Source: Winogradskya consettensis (GTDB taxonomy: Bacteria; Actinomycetota; Actinomycetes; Mycobacteriales; Micromonosporaceae). From it: DNA of 64,000 nt. The notes below the pieces were generated by a model. The model was given only the letters and a program-made list of their open reading frames with translations. It did no database searches and was not told the origin of the DNA. A program made the position numbers and the translations under genes. Positions 8,766 through 16,963 of the stretch are shown piece by piece (position 1 is the stretch's first letter; every line of letters begins with the position of its first letter). The stretch spans positions 310,001 to 374,000 of the forward strand of contig NZ_BOQP01000017.1 in NCBI RefSeq assembly GCF_018332715.1. Reading direction: 5' to 3'.

Positions 8766-9647
8766 GTGCGCCTCGTCTCGCTGCTCCCCTCCGCCACCGA
8801 GATCGTGTACGCCCTCGGCCTCGGCGACGACCTCGTAGGCGTCACGTTCGAGTGCGACGAGCCGCCGTCAGCGCGTACCGACAAGACTGTGGTTGTCGGC
8901 GGGAGGGACACGCGCGGCATGACCCCCGGGGACATCGACGCGTATGTGAAGGGCCGTATGGCCGCAGGCGAGGACCTCTACACCCTCCACGCCGGAGCCC
9001 TGGCTTCCCTCGCCCCCGACCTGATCCTCACCCAGGACCTCTGCCGCGTGTGCGCCCTGCCGTCCGACCACGTCGAGGACGCCCTCGACCATCTCGGCTG
9101 CCACTCGGACGTGCTGTCCCTCGACCCGCACACCCTCGAGGACGTCCTCGCCACGATCACCGAGGTCGGCCGGCGGGCCGGGGTCCCCGCGCGAGCGGCA
9201 ACCCTGGTCGCGGACCTCCGGGCACGACTGGCCGCGATCGCCACCGCCGTCGAGGGCCGCCGGCGCCCCCGCGTGGCCATCGTCGAATGGGTGGACCCGC
9301 CGTTCGCGGGCGGCCACTGGGTCCCCGACCTGATCACCGCCGCGGGCGGAGAACCGGTCGCGGCCCGCGCCGGCCAACGCTCGATCGAAACAACCTGGTC
9401 CACACTGACCGCCGCCCGCCCCGACATCGTCCTGGTCACCCCGTGCGGCTTCCACCTGGCCGGCGCGGTCGACCAGGCAGCCCGGGTCGTGCCCCACTTC
9501 CCGGACGCCCAGGTCTGGGCCATCGACGGCGACGCCCTGGTGGTCCGCCCCGGCCCCCGCCTGGTCGACGGAGTCGAAGCGATAGCCGCAATCCTGCACC
9601 CGGACGCCGTCCCGCCCGCCCCCGTGGGAACCGTCAGGCGAGTCTGA
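8766..9647 (+). CDS. Cytosolic BtuF-like cobalamin-binding fold protein
   Basis: A 293-residue protein with the periplasmic-binding fold of BtuF/FhuD-type proteins: it opens with RLVSLLPSATEIVYALGLGDDLVGVT, and LAPDLILTQDLC and PDIVLVTPCGF are the usual second conserved blocks. Unlike true ABC-transporter substrate-binding proteins it has no signal peptide or lipobox and no transporter genes beside it, so it should stay in the cytoplasm. Such orphan proteins are widespread in actinobacteria; the function is not established. The GTG start fits both the leaderless promoter and the family N-terminus. Confidence 0.8.
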   Translation: MRLVSLLPSATEIVYALGLGDDLVGVTFECDEPPSARTDKTVVVGGRDTRGMTPGDIDAYVKGRMAAGEDLYTLHAGALASLAPDLILTQDLCRVCALPSDHVEDALDHLGCHSDVLSLDPHTLEDVLATITEVGRRAGVPARAATLVADLRARLAAIATAVEGRRRPRVAIVEWVDPPFAGGHWVPDLITAAGGEPVAARAGQRSIETTWSTLTAARPDIVLVTPCGFHLAGAVDQAARVVPHFPDAQVWAIDGDALVVRPGPRLVDGVEAIAAILHPDAVPPAPVGTVRRV

Positions 9648-9773
9648 TCCCAGAGCTACCCGGCTCACTTTCCCGGCACAGGCCGGCCTCGATCACCGTT
9701 CCTTTGGCGTTGACCTACGCGAAACCGGCGCCCCAGGACCAGGGATCGTCAGATCAAGCCAGCTGGGACAGGT

Positions 9774-10346
9774 TCAGGCCCACGGATCGTCTACTTCGCT
9801 GCTTCCAGGATCTTGTGGAACGTCGTGACGCCGCCCGTCAAGGTCCCCCAGCGTCCACCGAACAGACTCTGGCCGTTCGCCGGCCTCTGACCGGCAGAAC
9901 TCTTCGACCGCGGCACGAATGTGGCCCGACCGCAGGGTGCTCCGCGGGTCATGGAACCTGGGCAGGCCCGGATCGGCTATCACCCGCGGGTCACTGGCCG
10001 GTGGTGCCGGATTGTCGGAGATCCAGCAGTGATCGAAGATGCCGCCATGCCGCGGATCGGCGGCGTCGAGCGTCCAGATGAGCCCGCCGTATCCCGTCGC
10101 GTTGTTGACCGCAACGCGCAGATAGCAGGCGCCGCCCACCACGTCGTCGTCCAGCCTACGATCGGAGAAACTGAACCAGGCATCGCTTCCAGGGTGATAT
10201 ACCCGAATCGGACTTTCACCTTCTACGGGCATCAACGATTCGTGCTCATTTTCCAGGCCCTCAAATACTTCAGATACAACATCGGGAATCTCGCCCGCAG
10301 TAGCCGGGTAAATCCAGTTACCGTCAACACAAATACTGAGAAGCAC
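9774..10346 (-). CDS. Imm1-family immunity protein
   Basis: A 190-residue protein resembling Imm1, an immunity family of polymorphic toxin systems that neutralises deaminase or nuclease toxins. Supporting features are SDAWFSFSDRR, the YLRVAVNNATGYGGLIW block (residues about 75-93) and a C-terminal IRAAVEEFCRS segment followed by a W. The GTG start overlaps the TAG of the upstream gene by one base (TAGTG), so the two are translationally coupled. No toxin gene with WXG100, LXG, PAAR or RHS features is present nearby. Its base composition is lower in GC than its neighbours, which fits horizontal transfer. Confidence 0.7.
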   Translation of the reverse strand: MLLSICVDGNWIYPATAGEIPDVVSEVFEGLENEHESLMPVEGESPIRVYHPGSDAWFSFSDRRLDDDVVGGACYLRVAVNNATGYGGLIWTLDAADPRHGGIFDHCWISDNPAPPASDPRVIADPGLPRFHDPRSTLRSGHIRAAVEEFCRSEAGERPESVRWTLGDLDGRRHDVPQDPGSSEVDDPWA

Positions 10347-10930
10347 TACCGGCCGCTCTGAGCAGCGCGGCGCAGCGCCTTGCCGAGCAGGTCGTTCGCG
10401 GTCGTGAAGTCGGCGCCGCCCACGACCGGGTCGGTCACCGAGATGATGATGACGTAGCGGCCGGTGACACCAGCGGTGTACGCCACCCAGCGGTCACCCT
10501 CGTCATACTGCTTGCTGAACAGCACCGTGCCGGGTCCGATCGGGTCCTCGGCGATCAGCCGGAACCCGTCCTCGCCACCGCCCGCTTTGCACCGGCCGAG
10601 CTGCTCCTTCAACGCCGCGATGTACGAACCGGCCACGGTCTCCGGGAACTCCGCGACGAACTCGTGCACCCGGGCCCGCGGCAGGTAGTCAGCGGCAATG
10701 GCACGGCTGGCGACAGGCGCTGGCACCGGGGAGTCGGCGCAGGGCTGCGGGAGACCTTCCTCGTCCGCCGCGGGCCCGGGCTCGACACCGTTGAGATCCT
10801 CGGCCTGCAGCATGACCCGATCCGGGATCGCCGGCCCGTCCCCGCCACGCTTCGCCGCCCACACGGCCCCACCCGTGACCAGAACAACAACAGCCACCGC
10901 CGCCGAGATGATCACAGCTATCAATTTCAT
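10346..10930 (-). CDS. Membrane-anchored extracytoplasmic protein
   Basis: A 194-residue protein with one N-terminal transmembrane segment (about residues 4-26, KLIAVIISAAVAVVVLVTGG) followed by an extracytoplasmic domain of 165 residues. There is no lipobox cysteine, so the segment is an anchor. Two cysteines (in PQPCADS and GRCKAG) could form a disulphide. The domain resembles PknH-type sensor or LppX-like small extracellular folds only in layout; I cannot name it. It is the first gene of a coupled pair with the Imm1-like gene. Confidence 0.65.
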   Translation of the reverse strand: MKLIAVIISAAVAVVVLVTGGAVWAAKRGGDGPAIPDRVMLQAEDLNGVEPGPAADEEGLPQPCADSPVPAPVASRAIAADYLPRARVHEFVAEFPETVAGSYIAALKEQLGRCKAGGGEDGFRLIAEDPIGPGTVLFSKQYDEGDRWVAYTAGVTGRYVIIISVTDPVVGGADFTTANDLLGKALRRAAQSGR

Positions 10931-10972
10931 GCGCCCATCCTGCCGCCCCGGGTCAAGCAGACTCCGGGACCG

Positions 10973-11785
10973 TCAGACGTTGGCCGAGGCGGTGCGGCGG
11001 CGGCGCTGGGACGGGATGCGGACGGCCGGGATGCGGCGGGTGAGCGGGGTGCGGGCGGTGGCGGTGCGGCGGGTGAGTTCCGTGCGGCGCAGCCAGGCGA
11101 TGTCTCGGCCGAAGGACCAGGTCAGGGAGATCAGAGCGACCGCGAGGGCGGCGAAGGACAGGCCGTGCGGCAGGAGGTCGGCCGTCACCACCACCAGGAC
11201 CACGCCCTGCAGGGCCGCGACGACCTTGCGGGAGAACTTCGGGGGCAGGGCGCCGTTCAGCCAGGGGGCGGCCCACATCGCGGCGACGAAGACGTAGCGG
11301 AACGCGCCGATCGCGATCGCCCACCAGCCGTACGTGCTGCCGACGTACACGCTGAGCACCAGGATGAGGAACGCGTCGATCTCCATGTCGAAGCGGGCGC
11401 CGAGCGAGGACGTGGTGCCGGTGCGACGGGCGACCTGGCCGTCCACGCCGTCGAGGGCGAGGGCGACGCCGACCAGCGTGACCAGCACGGGCAGTGAGAT
11501 CGACTGCGAGAACGAGGTGACGACCAGGGCGGTCACGCCGCCGACCAGGACCGCGCGGCCCAGGGTGACCGCGTTGGCCGCGCCGAGGGCGCGCATGCCG
11601 GCCCGCTCCAGACCCGTGCGGAGCAGCACGTAGAGCGCGATGGCGTACGCGATGCCGGCCACCCAGCCACTGCCGGTCAGCCCCGTCGTCGCTGCGAGGG
11701 CGGTGCTGAGGACGAGGTGTGCCACGAGCCCCGCGAGGGGTCCGCGGGCGGGCCTGGCCGTCATCGTGCCGATACTCATGGTCAC
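10973..11785 (-). CDS. CDP-alcohol phosphatidyltransferase family protein
   Basis: A 270-residue integral membrane protein with the full CDP-alcohol phosphotransferase signature: D112-x2-D115-G-x2-A-R120, G129-x3-D133-x3-D137 (LDGVDGQVARR then LGARFDMEID). All metal-binding aspartates are present, so it should be active, transferring a phosphatidyl- or phospho-alcohol group from a CDP-linked donor. About six hydrophobic segments are seen; the tail is Arg/Thr-rich. GTG 11785 or ATG 11779 follow a GGAGG. It is divergent from the pterin-like operon, sharing a 107-bp promoter gap, and probably belongs to that pathway. Confidence 0.85.
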   Translation of the reverse strand: MTMSIGTMTARPARGPLAGLVAHLVLSTALAATTGLTGSGWVAGIAYAIALYVLLRTGLERAGMRALGAANAVTLGRAVLVGGVTALVVTSFSQSISLPVLVTLVGVALALDGVDGQVARRTGTTSSLGARFDMEIDAFLILVLSVYVGSTYGWWAIAIGAFRYVFVAAMWAAPWLNGALPPKFSRKVVAALQGVVLVVVTADLLPHGLSFAALAVALISLTWSFGRDIAWLRRTELTRRTATARTPLTRRIPAVRIPSQRRRRTASANV

Positions 11786-11892
11786 CGTGCCTCCGGGGGC
11801 GCAAGATCGGGTCCCGCGTATGGTTGCCGCTGTCCTCCTGCATCACGTTGGTGCGGCGGCTTCGGTTCATCGATTGCGGAAGGAGATCGCCG

Positions 11893-12870
11893 GTGACGGA
11901 TTTCGCGTTCTGGATCACGGCTCCCGGCGAGGGCGCGATCCGGCCCGTGGAGGTGCCCGGACCCGGTCCCGGTGAGGTGCTCGTGCGGACCCTGCACTCG
12001 GGGGTCAGCCGAGGCACCGAGACGCTCGTGTTCCGCGGTGGCGTGCCGGAGAATCAGCACGCCACGATGCGTGCGCCGTTCCAGGAGGGCGATTTCCCGG
12101 CCCCGGTGAAGTACGGCTACCTCAACGTCGGCGTGGTGGAAGAAGGCCCGGCGGAACTTCTCGGGCGTACGGTGTTCAGCCTCTTCCCCCACCAGACGCG
12201 CTTCGTCGTACCCGTGGGATCCGTCACTGTCGTGCCGGAGAACGTCCCCGCCGCCCGCGCCGTCCTCGCCGGCACGGTCGAGACCGCGCTGAACGGGCTG
12301 TGGGACGCCGCGCCGCTGATCGGTGACCGCATCGCCGTGGTCGGCGCCGGGATGGTCGGCGCGAGCGTCGCGGCGATCCTGTCCCGGTTCCCCGGCGTGA
12401 AACTGCAGCTCGTGGATGCGAACCCGCAACGCGCCGAGCTGGCGGCCGCGATGGGCGTCGGCTTCGCGCTGCCCGCGGACGCGACCGGCGACTGCGACCT
12501 GGTCGTGCATGCCAGCGCCACCTCGGCCGGGCTCACCCGCTCCCTCGAGCTGCTCGCCGTCGAGGGCACCGTCGTCGAGCTCAGCTGGTACGGGGACAAA
12601 CAGGTCAGCGTGCCGCTCGGGGAGTTCTTCCACTCCCGGCGGCTGGTGGTCAAGAGCAGCCAGGTCGGCGGGATCGCCCCGGCCCGGCGCGGGCGCCGCA
12701 CGTACGCTGACCGCCTGGCCACGGCCCTCGACCTGCTCGCCGACCCGGTCTTCGACGCCCTGCTCACCGGGGAGTCCGACTTCGCCGAGCTGCCCGGGGT
12801 CATGCCCAGGCTGACCAGCGGAGAGCTACCTGCGCTCTGCCACCTCATCACCTACCCGTCTGGAGCGTAA
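11893..12870 (+). CDS. Zinc-type alcohol dehydrogenase (BchC-like MDR)
   Basis: A 325-residue medium-chain dehydrogenase: SGVSRGTETLVFRGGVP near the N-terminus and the Rossmann motif IAVVGAGMVGASVAAIL at about residues 150-166. It resembles the BchC/threonine-dehydrogenase-like subgroup rather than classical alcohol dehydrogenases, and the usual structural-zinc cysteine cluster is absent. GTG 11893 has an AAGGAG Shine-Dalgarno 8 nt upstream; the longer frame from 11719 has no similarity. It opens an operon in which the stop TAA overlaps the next ATG (TAATG). Likely role: redox step on the operon's product. Confidence 0.83.
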   Translation: MTDFAFWITAPGEGAIRPVEVPGPGPGEVLVRTLHSGVSRGTETLVFRGGVPENQHATMRAPFQEGDFPAPVKYGYLNVGVVEEGPAELLGRTVFSLFPHQTRFVVPVGSVTVVPENVPAARAVLAGTVETALNGLWDAAPLIGDRIAVVGAGMVGASVAAILSRFPGVKLQLVDANPQRAELAAAMGVGFALPADATGDCDLVVHASATSAGLTRSLELLAVEGTVVELSWYGDKQVSVPLGEFFHSRRLVVKSSQVGGIAPARRGRRTYADRLATALDLLADPVFDALLTGESDFAELPGVMPRLTSGELPALCHLITYPSGA

Positions 12871-13268
12871 TGTTCAGCGTCACCGTCCGTGATCACATCA
12901 TGGTTGCCCACAGCTTCCGCGGGGAGGTGTTCGGCCCGGCCCAGAAGCTGCACGGCGCCACGTTCGTCGTGGACGCCACGTTCAAGCGGCCCGAGCTGGA
13001 CGACGACAACATCGTGGTGGACATCGGCCTCGCGCTGCAGGAGCTCGGCGCCATCTGCAAGGGCCTGAGCTACAAGAACCTCGACGACGACACCGACTTC
13101 ACGGGGATCAACACGTCGACGGAGTTCCTGGCGAAGGTCATCGCCGACCGGCTCGCGGCGAAGGCGGCCGACGGCGGGCTCGGTGCCGGCGCGGGCGGGC
13201 TCACCGGGATCGCGGTGACGCTGCACGAGTCCCACATCGCGTGGGCCTCGTATGAGAGAGATCTGTGA
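12870..13268 (+). CDS. 6-pyruvoyltetrahydropterin synthase-like, degenerate site
   Basis: A 132-residue protein of the PTPS/QueD family. It aligns end to end with E. coli QueD: AHSF (H14), KLHGATF (H28), NTSTEFLAKVIADRL and the terminal ESHIAW glutamate (E120) are all in register. Several catalytic positions are lost: the catalytic Cys is Ala24, the second His of the HGH zinc pair is Ala30, and the LDH histidine is Asp72. It therefore probably does not perform the standard lyase reaction, though the pterin-anchoring Glu remains. It overlaps both neighbours (TAATG and GTGA), so it is an integral operon member. Confidence 0.8.
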   Translation: MFSVTVRDHIMVAHSFRGEVFGPAQKLHGATFVVDATFKRPELDDDNIVVDIGLALQELGAICKGLSYKNLDDDTDFTGINTSTEFLAKVIADRLAAKAADGGLGAGAGGLTGIAVTLHESHIAWASYERDL

Positions 13269-14296
13269 CCGGTCCGCTCTGGGCGGTGCTGCCGGGCGGG
13301 ATCGACGACCCGGCGGCACCCAGCGGCGGCAACACGTACGACCGGCGGGTGCTGACCGGTCTCGCGAAGACCCGGGACGTGCACGAGCTCGCCCTCACCG
13401 GCGAGTGGCCGCACCCCTCCGACGCGTCCCGGGCACGGCTGCGACGGGTTCTCGCGGACATCCCGGACAGCTCGACGGTGCTGCTCGACGGCCTGGTGGC
13501 GTGTGCGGCGCCGGACGCCGTCGAGGCGCAGGCCGACCGGTTACGCCTCGTGGTGCTGGTGCATCTGCCGCTCGGTGACGAGACCGGGGCGGACGCGACG
13601 CTCAGTGAGCTCGAAGGGCGTACGGTCCGTGCGGCCGCAGCCGTCGTGGCGACCAGTGCCGGCGCGGCCCGGCGCATCGAGGGCCTGCACGGTCTGCGGG
13701 ACGGCAATGTGCACGTTGCGCTGCCCGGCGTCGACGCCGCACCCATGACCGAGCCGAGCGACGCGGGCAACCGGTTGCTGTGCGTCGCCGCCGTCACGCG
13801 CCGCAAGGCGCAGGACGTGCTGGTCGAGGCATTGCGCACAGTGGACGATCTGGACTGGGATTGCGTCTGCGCCGGTGCGCTGGACCGGGATCCTGCGTTT
13901 GTCCAGCCGCTGCTCGCGTACGAAAAGGTGCGGTTTGTCGGCACCAGAACCGGTAAGGCGCTCGATGAGACGTATGCGGCGGCGGATCTGCTGGTGCTGC
14001 CGTCGCGCGCCGAGACGTACGGCATGGTGGTCACCGAGGCCCTGGCCCGGGGCATCCCCGTGCTGGCGACCGAGGTCCAGGGCGTGCCCGAGGCGATCGG
14101 GACCGCACCGGACGGCAGCGTGCCGGGTGGTCTCGTGCCGCCGGGTGACGCCGAAGCCCTGGCCGGCGCCCTGCGGCGCTGGCTGACCGACCCCGGTCTG
14201 CGCACGGACTGGCGGGCCGCGGCCCGCGAGCGCCGTGACACGCTGCGCGGCTGGGACGAGACGACACGACGACTGAGCGAGGTACTCGAACCATGA
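13265..14296 (+). CDS. GT4-type glycosyltransferase
   Basis: A 343-residue glycosyltransferase of the GT-B fold. The second domain carries LLCVAAVTRRKAQDVLVEAL, VRFVGTRTGKALDETYAAADLLVLPS and the E-x7-E motif in RAETYGMVVTEAL, followed by a nucleotide-sugar-binding loop GVPEAIG. Retaining transfer from a nucleotide sugar is predicted; no membrane segment, so cytosolic or peripheral. GTG 13265 overlaps the upstream TGA (GTGA) and its own stop overlaps the methyltransferase start (ATGA). The acceptor is presumably the pterin- or pyrimidine-like product of the operon. Confidence 0.85.
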   Translation: MTGPLWAVLPGGIDDPAAPSGGNTYDRRVLTGLAKTRDVHELALTGEWPHPSDASRARLRRVLADIPDSSTVLLDGLVACAAPDAVEAQADRLRLVVLVHLPLGDETGADATLSELEGRTVRAAAAVVATSAGAARRIEGLHGLRDGNVHVALPGVDAAPMTEPSDAGNRLLCVAAVTRRKAQDVLVEALRTVDDLDWDCVCAGALDRDPAFVQPLLAYEKVRFVGTRTGKALDETYAAADLLVLPSRAETYGMVVTEALARGIPVLATEVQGVPEAIGTAPDGSVPGGLVPPGDAEALAGALRRWLTDPGLRTDWRAAARERRDTLRGWDETTRRLSEVLEP

Positions 14297-15108
14297 CCGG
14301 AGAGTTCAGCACCGACTGGCTGCTGCTGCGGGAGCCCGCCGACGCGGCGGCCCGCGCGACCGACCTGATCGACCTGATCAAGGCCCGGCCCGAGTTCGCC
14401 GGCGGCGGCGAGATCGTGATCCGCGACCTCGGCTGCGGCGCCGGGTCGCTGGGGCGGTGGCTCGCTCCCCTGCTGCCGGGGCCGCAGCGGTGGATTCTGC
14501 AGGACAGGGATCCGGCGCTCCTCGCGTACGCCAAGTCTCATCTGCCCGAAGCCGCCGCCGACGGCAGCCCGGTGACCGGGGAGACCTCCGAGCTGGACGT
14601 GGCCGGCCTGACCGCGGAGCACCTGGCCGGGGTGTCGCTCGTCACATGCTCCGCGCTGCTCGACCTGTTCACCTCCGACGAGGTGGCCGCGCTGGCCGAC
14701 ATCTGCGTGGCGTCGGGGACCCCGGCGCTGTTCACCCTGACCGTGGCCGGCGAGGTGACCCTGGACCCGCCGCACCCCCTCGACGAGCAGGTGGTGGCCG
14801 CGTTCAACGACCACCAGCGGCGCCACACCGGGGACCGCTGGCTGCTCGGACCGGAGGCCGTCGGCGCGGCCGCGGAGTCCTTCGCGCGGGCCGGCGCGGG
14901 TGTGACCACCCGGGCCACCCCCTGGGAGCTCGGTCCCGATCAGCGCGAACTGATCGTGCAATGGCTGAAGGGCTGGGTGGCCGCGGCCGCCGAACAGCGC
15001 CCTGAGCTGGAGCTGGACGGCTACCTCGCGGACCGCGTCGCGGCCGCCGAGGCGGGTGCGTTGCGGGTGTCCGTAGGCCATCAAGATCTTTACGCACAGA
15101 AAGACTGA
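14293..15108 (+). CDS. Class I SAM-dependent methyltransferase
   Basis: A 271-residue class I methyltransferase. IRDLGCGAGSLGRWLAP is motif I, WILQDRDPALLAYAK holds the acidic ribose-binding residue of motif II, and LVTCSALLDLFTSDEV is the post-II region. No membrane segment. ATG 14293 overlaps the upstream stop by 4 nt. Modifies an unidentified small molecule or lipid within the pathway; O- versus N-methylation cannot be told. Confidence 0.83.
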   Translation: MTGEFSTDWLLLREPADAAARATDLIDLIKARPEFAGGGEIVIRDLGCGAGSLGRWLAPLLPGPQRWILQDRDPALLAYAKSHLPEAAADGSPVTGETSELDVAGLTAEHLAGVSLVTCSALLDLFTSDEVAALADICVASGTPALFTLTVAGEVTLDPPHPLDEQVVAAFNDHQRRHTGDRWLLGPEAVGAAAESFARAGAGVTTRATPWELGPDQRELIVQWLKGWVAAAAEQRPELELDGYLADRVAAAEAGALRVSVGHQDLYAQKD

Positions 15109-15169
15109 ACCGCACGGCCCCACCCGGACGTATTAGTCGCAGGAACGGCTAACCGGAGGTGGCGTCGCA

Positions 15170-16180
15170 ATGAACCGATCGATCTGGGCGTGGGTCCGAG
15201 TGCTCGGCGGGGTGGCGATCCTCGCGGTGCTGCTCTGGCGCCTGGGCACCGGTGCCTTCCTCGACGGGCTGCGGGTGATCGATGCCACGACGCTCGGCAC
15301 CGCGTTCGCGATCGGTGTGACCACCACGGTCTTCAGCGCCTGGCGCTGGTGCCTGGTCGCCCGCGGCCTGGGCATGCGGCTCTCGCTGCGCACGGCGATC
15401 GCCGACTACTACAAGGCGCTGTTCATCAACGCGGCGCTGCCCGGCGGCATCCTCGGCGACGTGGACCGCGCGGTGCAGCACGGCCGTGAGGGCGGCGACG
15501 TCGGCAAGAGCGTCCGCGCGGTCGTGCTCGAACGCACCGCCGGCCAGGTCGTGCTCGTCACGGTCGGCCTGGTGGTGCTGTTCACGGTCCCGTCGCCGGT
15601 CCTGTCCCACCTGCACGATCACGCCCCGGTCATCGGCCTCGCCGTCGCCGCCGTCATCGCCGCCGCCCTGCTGGCGGTGCTGGCGGTCGGCCGGCTGCGC
15701 ACCGGGGCGTCCCGCTGGGCCCGCGCGGCCCGCACCGGCGTCACCGAGATCCGCGCCGGGCTGCTGTCGCGCCGCAACTGGCCGGGCATCGTGCTCGCCT
15801 CGACGATCGTGCTCGCCGGGCACCTCGCGACGTTCGTGGTCGCGGCCCGCGCGGCCGGTTCGGGGACGTCCGTGCTGCGGCTCGCGCCGCTGATGCTGCT
15901 GGCCCTGCTCGCCATGACGCTGCCGGTGAACATCGGCGGCTGGGGGCCCCGCGAGGCGGTCACCGCGTGGGCGTTCGGCGCGGCCGGTCTCAGCGCCGGC
16001 CAGGGCCTGACCATCGCCGTGGTCTACGGCCTGTTCGCCTTCGTGGCGGCACTGCCCGGGCTGCTCGTCATCGCGCACCGGGCGATGACCAAGATGCGGG
16101 TCCGCGCGGTGGCGCCGGTCTCCCCCGCCGTGTCGCTCCCCATGCCCCAGGTGCGGCAGCTGGTTGGTAGCGGTGCGTGA
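15170..16180 (+). CDS. UPF0104/lysylphosphatidylglycerol synthase TM-type protein
   Basis: A 336-residue integral membrane protein with about eight hydrophobic segments, of the LPG_synthase_TM (UPF0104, AglD/MprF membrane domain) family. The motifs YYKALFINAALPGGILGDVDRA and MTLPVNIGGWGPREAVTAWAF are the two conserved family signatures. Such proteins act as lipid flippases or lipid-linked transfer enzymes. The ATG follows a perfect GGAGGT at 8 nt. It is 61 nt after the methyltransferase in the same direction. In this cluster it suggests a lipid-linked or exported product. Confidence 0.82.
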   Translation: MNRSIWAWVRVLGGVAILAVLLWRLGTGAFLDGLRVIDATTLGTAFAIGVTTTVFSAWRWCLVARGLGMRLSLRTAIADYYKALFINAALPGGILGDVDRAVQHGREGGDVGKSVRAVVLERTAGQVVLVTVGLVVLFTVPSPVLSHLHDHAPVIGLAVAAVIAAALLAVLAVGRLRTGASRWARAARTGVTEIRAGLLSRRNWPGIVLASTIVLAGHLATFVVAARAAGSGTSVLRLAPLMLLALLAMTLPVNIGGWGPREAVTAWAFGAAGLSAGQGLTIAVVYGLFAFVAALPGLLVIAHRAMTKMRVRAVAPVSPAVSLPMPQVRQLVGSGA

Positions 16181-16217
16181 GGGTGCCAACACAGTTGGTT
16201 CGGTCTATGTTGGGTCA

Positions 16218-16907
16218 GTGAAAGATCGCCCGTACGTGCTGCTGAGCTGTGGCATGTCCATCGACGGATACGTGGACAGCCCGGGCGACGAACGGCTCCT
16301 GCTCTCCAACGACGCGGACTTCGACCGGGTGGACGAGGTCCGCGCGACCTGCGACGCGATCCTGGTCGGCGCGGGCACGGTGCGCACCGACAACCCGCGG
16401 CTGCTGATCCGCGACGAGGCCCGGCGCCGCGCCCGGATCACCCGCGGCGTCTGCCCCGACCCGGTCAAGGTCACCGTCACGAGCAGCTGTGACCTCGACC
16501 CGGCAGCCCGGTTCTTCGCCCTCGGCGACGCCGACAAGCTCGTCTATTGCGCGTCACCGGCGCTCCCGTCGGCGAGGCGCAAGCTGGGCGGTGTCGCCAC
16601 CGTCATCGACGGCGGCGATCCCCTGGACCTCAACCGGGTCACCGCCGACCTGGCCGACCGCGGCGTCGGCCGGCTCATGGTCGAGGGCGGTGGCAGCATG
16701 CACACCCAGTTCCTCACCGCCGGGCTCGCCGACGAGCTGCAGCTCGTGGTCGCGCCGTTCTTCGTCGGCGATTCCACGGCGCCCCGTTTCGTCAGCGACG
16801 GGGCTTTCCCGTGGGGACCGCAACGCCGGGCTGATTTGACCGAAGTGCGCCAGATCGGCGACGTCGTGCTGTTGCGTTACGCACTGTCCGACAGGTTCCG
16901 GGACTGA
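16218..16907 (+). CDS. RibD C-terminal-type pyrimidine reductase
   Basis: A 229-residue protein of the RibD C-terminal/dihydrofolate reductase superfamily. SIDGYVD near the start, AILVGAGTVRTDNPRLLIR (residues 48-66) and RLMVEGGGSMHTQFL (152-166) are the signature blocks of 5-amino-6-ribosylamino-uracil reductases. It lacks a deaminase domain. NADPH-dependent reduction of a ribosylaminopyrimidine phosphate is the predicted activity. GTG 16218 is chosen by family length; the open frame extends upstream to 16164, overlapping the previous gene. It is 56 nt before ribA, so the two can work in sequence. Confidence 0.83.
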   Translation: MKDRPYVLLSCGMSIDGYVDSPGDERLLLSNDADFDRVDEVRATCDAILVGAGTVRTDNPRLLIRDEARRRARITRGVCPDPVKVTVTSSCDLDPAARFFALGDADKLVYCASPALPSARRKLGGVATVIDGGDPLDLNRVTADLADRGVGRLMVEGGGSMHTQFLTAGLADELQLVVAPFFVGDSTAPRFVSDGAFPWGPQRRADLTEVRQIGDVVLLRYALSDRFRD

Positions 16908-16963
16908 CCCGGGAACGCCGGGGTACGACGAGAATGCGACAGATCAACAACACTGGGGGGCCG

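Noticed and set aside
8766..9647. ABC-transporter substrate-binding lipoprotein
   Set aside because: There is no signal peptide or lipobox and no permease or ATPase gene nearby.
16908..16963. FMN riboswitch before ribA
   Set aside because: The gap is only 56 nt and lacks the conserved core of that riboswitch.
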